NCBI GenBank assembly: GCA_014523695.1
Contig: JAATVS010000253.1
Location: 1 to 5,378, forward strand
Length of the DNA stretch: 5,378 nucleotides
Reading direction: 5' to 3'
From: Nitrososphaerales archaeon TH5895
GTDB lineage: Archaea; Thermoproteota; Nitrososphaeria; Nitrososphaerales; Nitrososphaeraceae
Part shown: piece by piece, positions 4,715 through 5,378 of the stretch
How the letters are laid out: each line of letters starts with the position of its first letter
How positions within the stretch are numbered: the first letter of the stretch is position 1
Notes under the pieces: generated by a model
Seen by the model: the letters and a program-made list of their open reading frames with translations, nothing else
Databases searched by the model: none
What the model was told of the DNA's origin: nothing
Position numbers and translations under genes: made by a program

Positions 4715-5378
4715 CTACCGATAATCATTGGGGTTTCCTTCGAGCCCTCGCTCACGGATCTCCTTGATGAATCGCCAGATGTCAGGTTGTGAGCCGTCGA
4801 CGTCCCTAAAGCCGTATTTTGAGGCAAGTTGACCGGAGCTTACCGATTGTTTGTTCCATCTGGCCCTATTAGGATCACTGGCCAACGCGGCAACAGCTCG
4901 TCCGACGTATCTAGGAGACTCAGAAAGAGTGAAGTCTGGGGGAGCACGAGGTCGGCTCTTATCAGTAGTTGTCTTTATAGCGTCTCGCCAGTTCTCTTCC
5001 GAAACGCCAAAGCTGTCAAGCATGATCTCTGAACGCAGCCATCCCGGCGTGATTGCTATTGCCGTTGCTCCATACGGTTCCAACTCATGCCCTTGGGAGA
5101 ATGCTAGCCGACTGACGGCCACCTTGGATAGATCATAGAACACAGAGATCCGATAATGCGATGCATTATATTCATGCGTGCCATCAGTCACCTCGACAAG
5201 TAAGCCGCCTGGCTTTTTGATGATAAGTGGCAAAAGATAATGGGAAGTAATTAAGTGAGTATCAATGGCCAACCGTAGTATATGTAAACCGCTGTCCAGG
5301 TTGTGTTTCCATATAGGAGTGTTCCAATCGGCAGGACCCCCCTTAAGTAACTCAGCGCCCCAGATATCGTTGACAAGA
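4715..5378 (-). CDS. Short-chain dehydrogenase/reductase, N-terminus cut by window edge
   Basis: The frame is open from the TAG at 4715 to the right edge, giving 220 visible residues; a TTG at 5272 is internal, because the 35 codons before it continue the conserved sequence (VNDIWGAELLKGG, then HNLDSGLHILR). The missing part should hold the start and the TGxxxGIG NAD(P)-binding motif. In the visible fragment, NDIWG (3-7) stands where classical SDRs have NNAG. Tyr81-x-x-x-Lys85 (YDLSK) is the catalytic pair, ITPGW (109-113) the post-active-site loop, and SSGQLASKYGF plus DGSQPD are typical of the end of this subgroup (DHRS1-like SDRs). The usual catalytic Ser ~13 residues before Tyr is absent; Thr in VTDGT (64-67) may serve. 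These enzymes oxidise or reduce carbonyl/hydroxyl groups with NAD(P)(H); the substrate is unknown. The gene is less AT-rich than those on the left, possibly acquired from bacteria. Confidence 0.88.
   Translation of the reverse strand, partial: LVNDIWGAELLKGGPADWNTPIWKHNLDSGLHILRLAIDTHLITSHYLLPLIIKKPGGLLVEVTDGTHEYNASHYRISVFYDLSKVAVSRLAFSQGHELEPYGATAIAITPGWLRSEIMLDSFGVSEENWRDAIKTTTDKSRPRAPPDFTLSESPRYVGRAVAALASDPNRARWNKQSVSSGQLASKYGFRDVDGSQPDIWRFIKEIRERGLEGNPNDYR

Noticed and set aside
4630..4827. 65-codon minus frame
   Set aside because: Overlaps the 3' end of the SDR gene in another frame; no motif.
4829..5138. Two plus frames (4829-5032 and 4851-5138)
   Set aside because: Antisense to the well-supported SDR gene; no family features.
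5270..5272. TTG at 5272 as start of the SDR gene
   Set aside because: The 35 upstream codons to the window edge continue the conserved SDR sequence (NDIWG motif), so the gene begins outside the window.
1..5378. CRISPR array, transposon ends or direct-repeat arrays
   Set aside because: No regularly spaced repeats, transposase or paired terminal repeats were found by eye.

Overview
The window is an AT-rich stretch that reads as archaeal chromosome, most likely from the ammonia-oxidising Nitrososphaeria (Thaumarchaeota), with a Nitrosocosmicus/Nitrososphaera-type soil lineage as best guess. The evidence is indirect. Several genes have an AT-rich TATA-like box 25-40 bases before the start codon and no clear Shine-Dalgarno site, as expected for leaderless or short-leader archaeal transcripts. 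Genes are sparse, small and mostly unfamiliar, with long non-coding gaps. No rRNA, credible tRNA, CRISPR array, transposase or integrase was seen.

Layout, left to right. (1) Bases 28-434, minus strand: a 90-residue protein with four cysteines resembling a small high-potential iron-sulfur protein, preceded and overlapped by a doubtful 60-codon frame. A TATA-like box at 483-495 could serve both. (2) Bases 435-781: no firm gene; two good stem-loops and an open minus-strand frame without a usable start. (3) Bases 782-1327, plus: a charge-segregated coiled-coil protein. (4) Bases 1414-1617, plus: the tail of a SAM-dependent methyltransferase, apparently a gene remnant. (5) Bases 1618-2109: AT-rich and gene-poor. 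(6) Bases 2110-2745, plus: a 211-residue protein of unknown function with a very basic N-terminus. (7) Bases 2767-2862, minus: a possible 31-residue peptide. (8) Bases 2942-3403, plus: a cytidine-deaminase-fold protein with intact zinc-site residues. (9) Bases 3748-3888, plus: a 46-residue single-span membrane protein. (10) Bases 3961-4344, minus: a SnoaL/NTF2-like protein. (11) Bases 4715 to the right edge, minus: a short-chain dehydrogenase/reductase whose N-terminus lies outside the window.

No multi-gene pathway is evident. Most genes seem to be single transcription units. The two minus-strand genes on the right (SnoaL-like and SDR) look less AT-rich than the rest and belong to metabolic families common in bacteria, so acquisition by transfer is plausible but unproven. 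The left and middle parts combine a methyltransferase remnant, orphan small proteins and long spacers, which suggests a decaying accessory region. I did not find a convincing new multi-gene system. The best leads are the unusual deaminase, the cysteine-rich protein, the unfamiliar basic protein and the small open frames.
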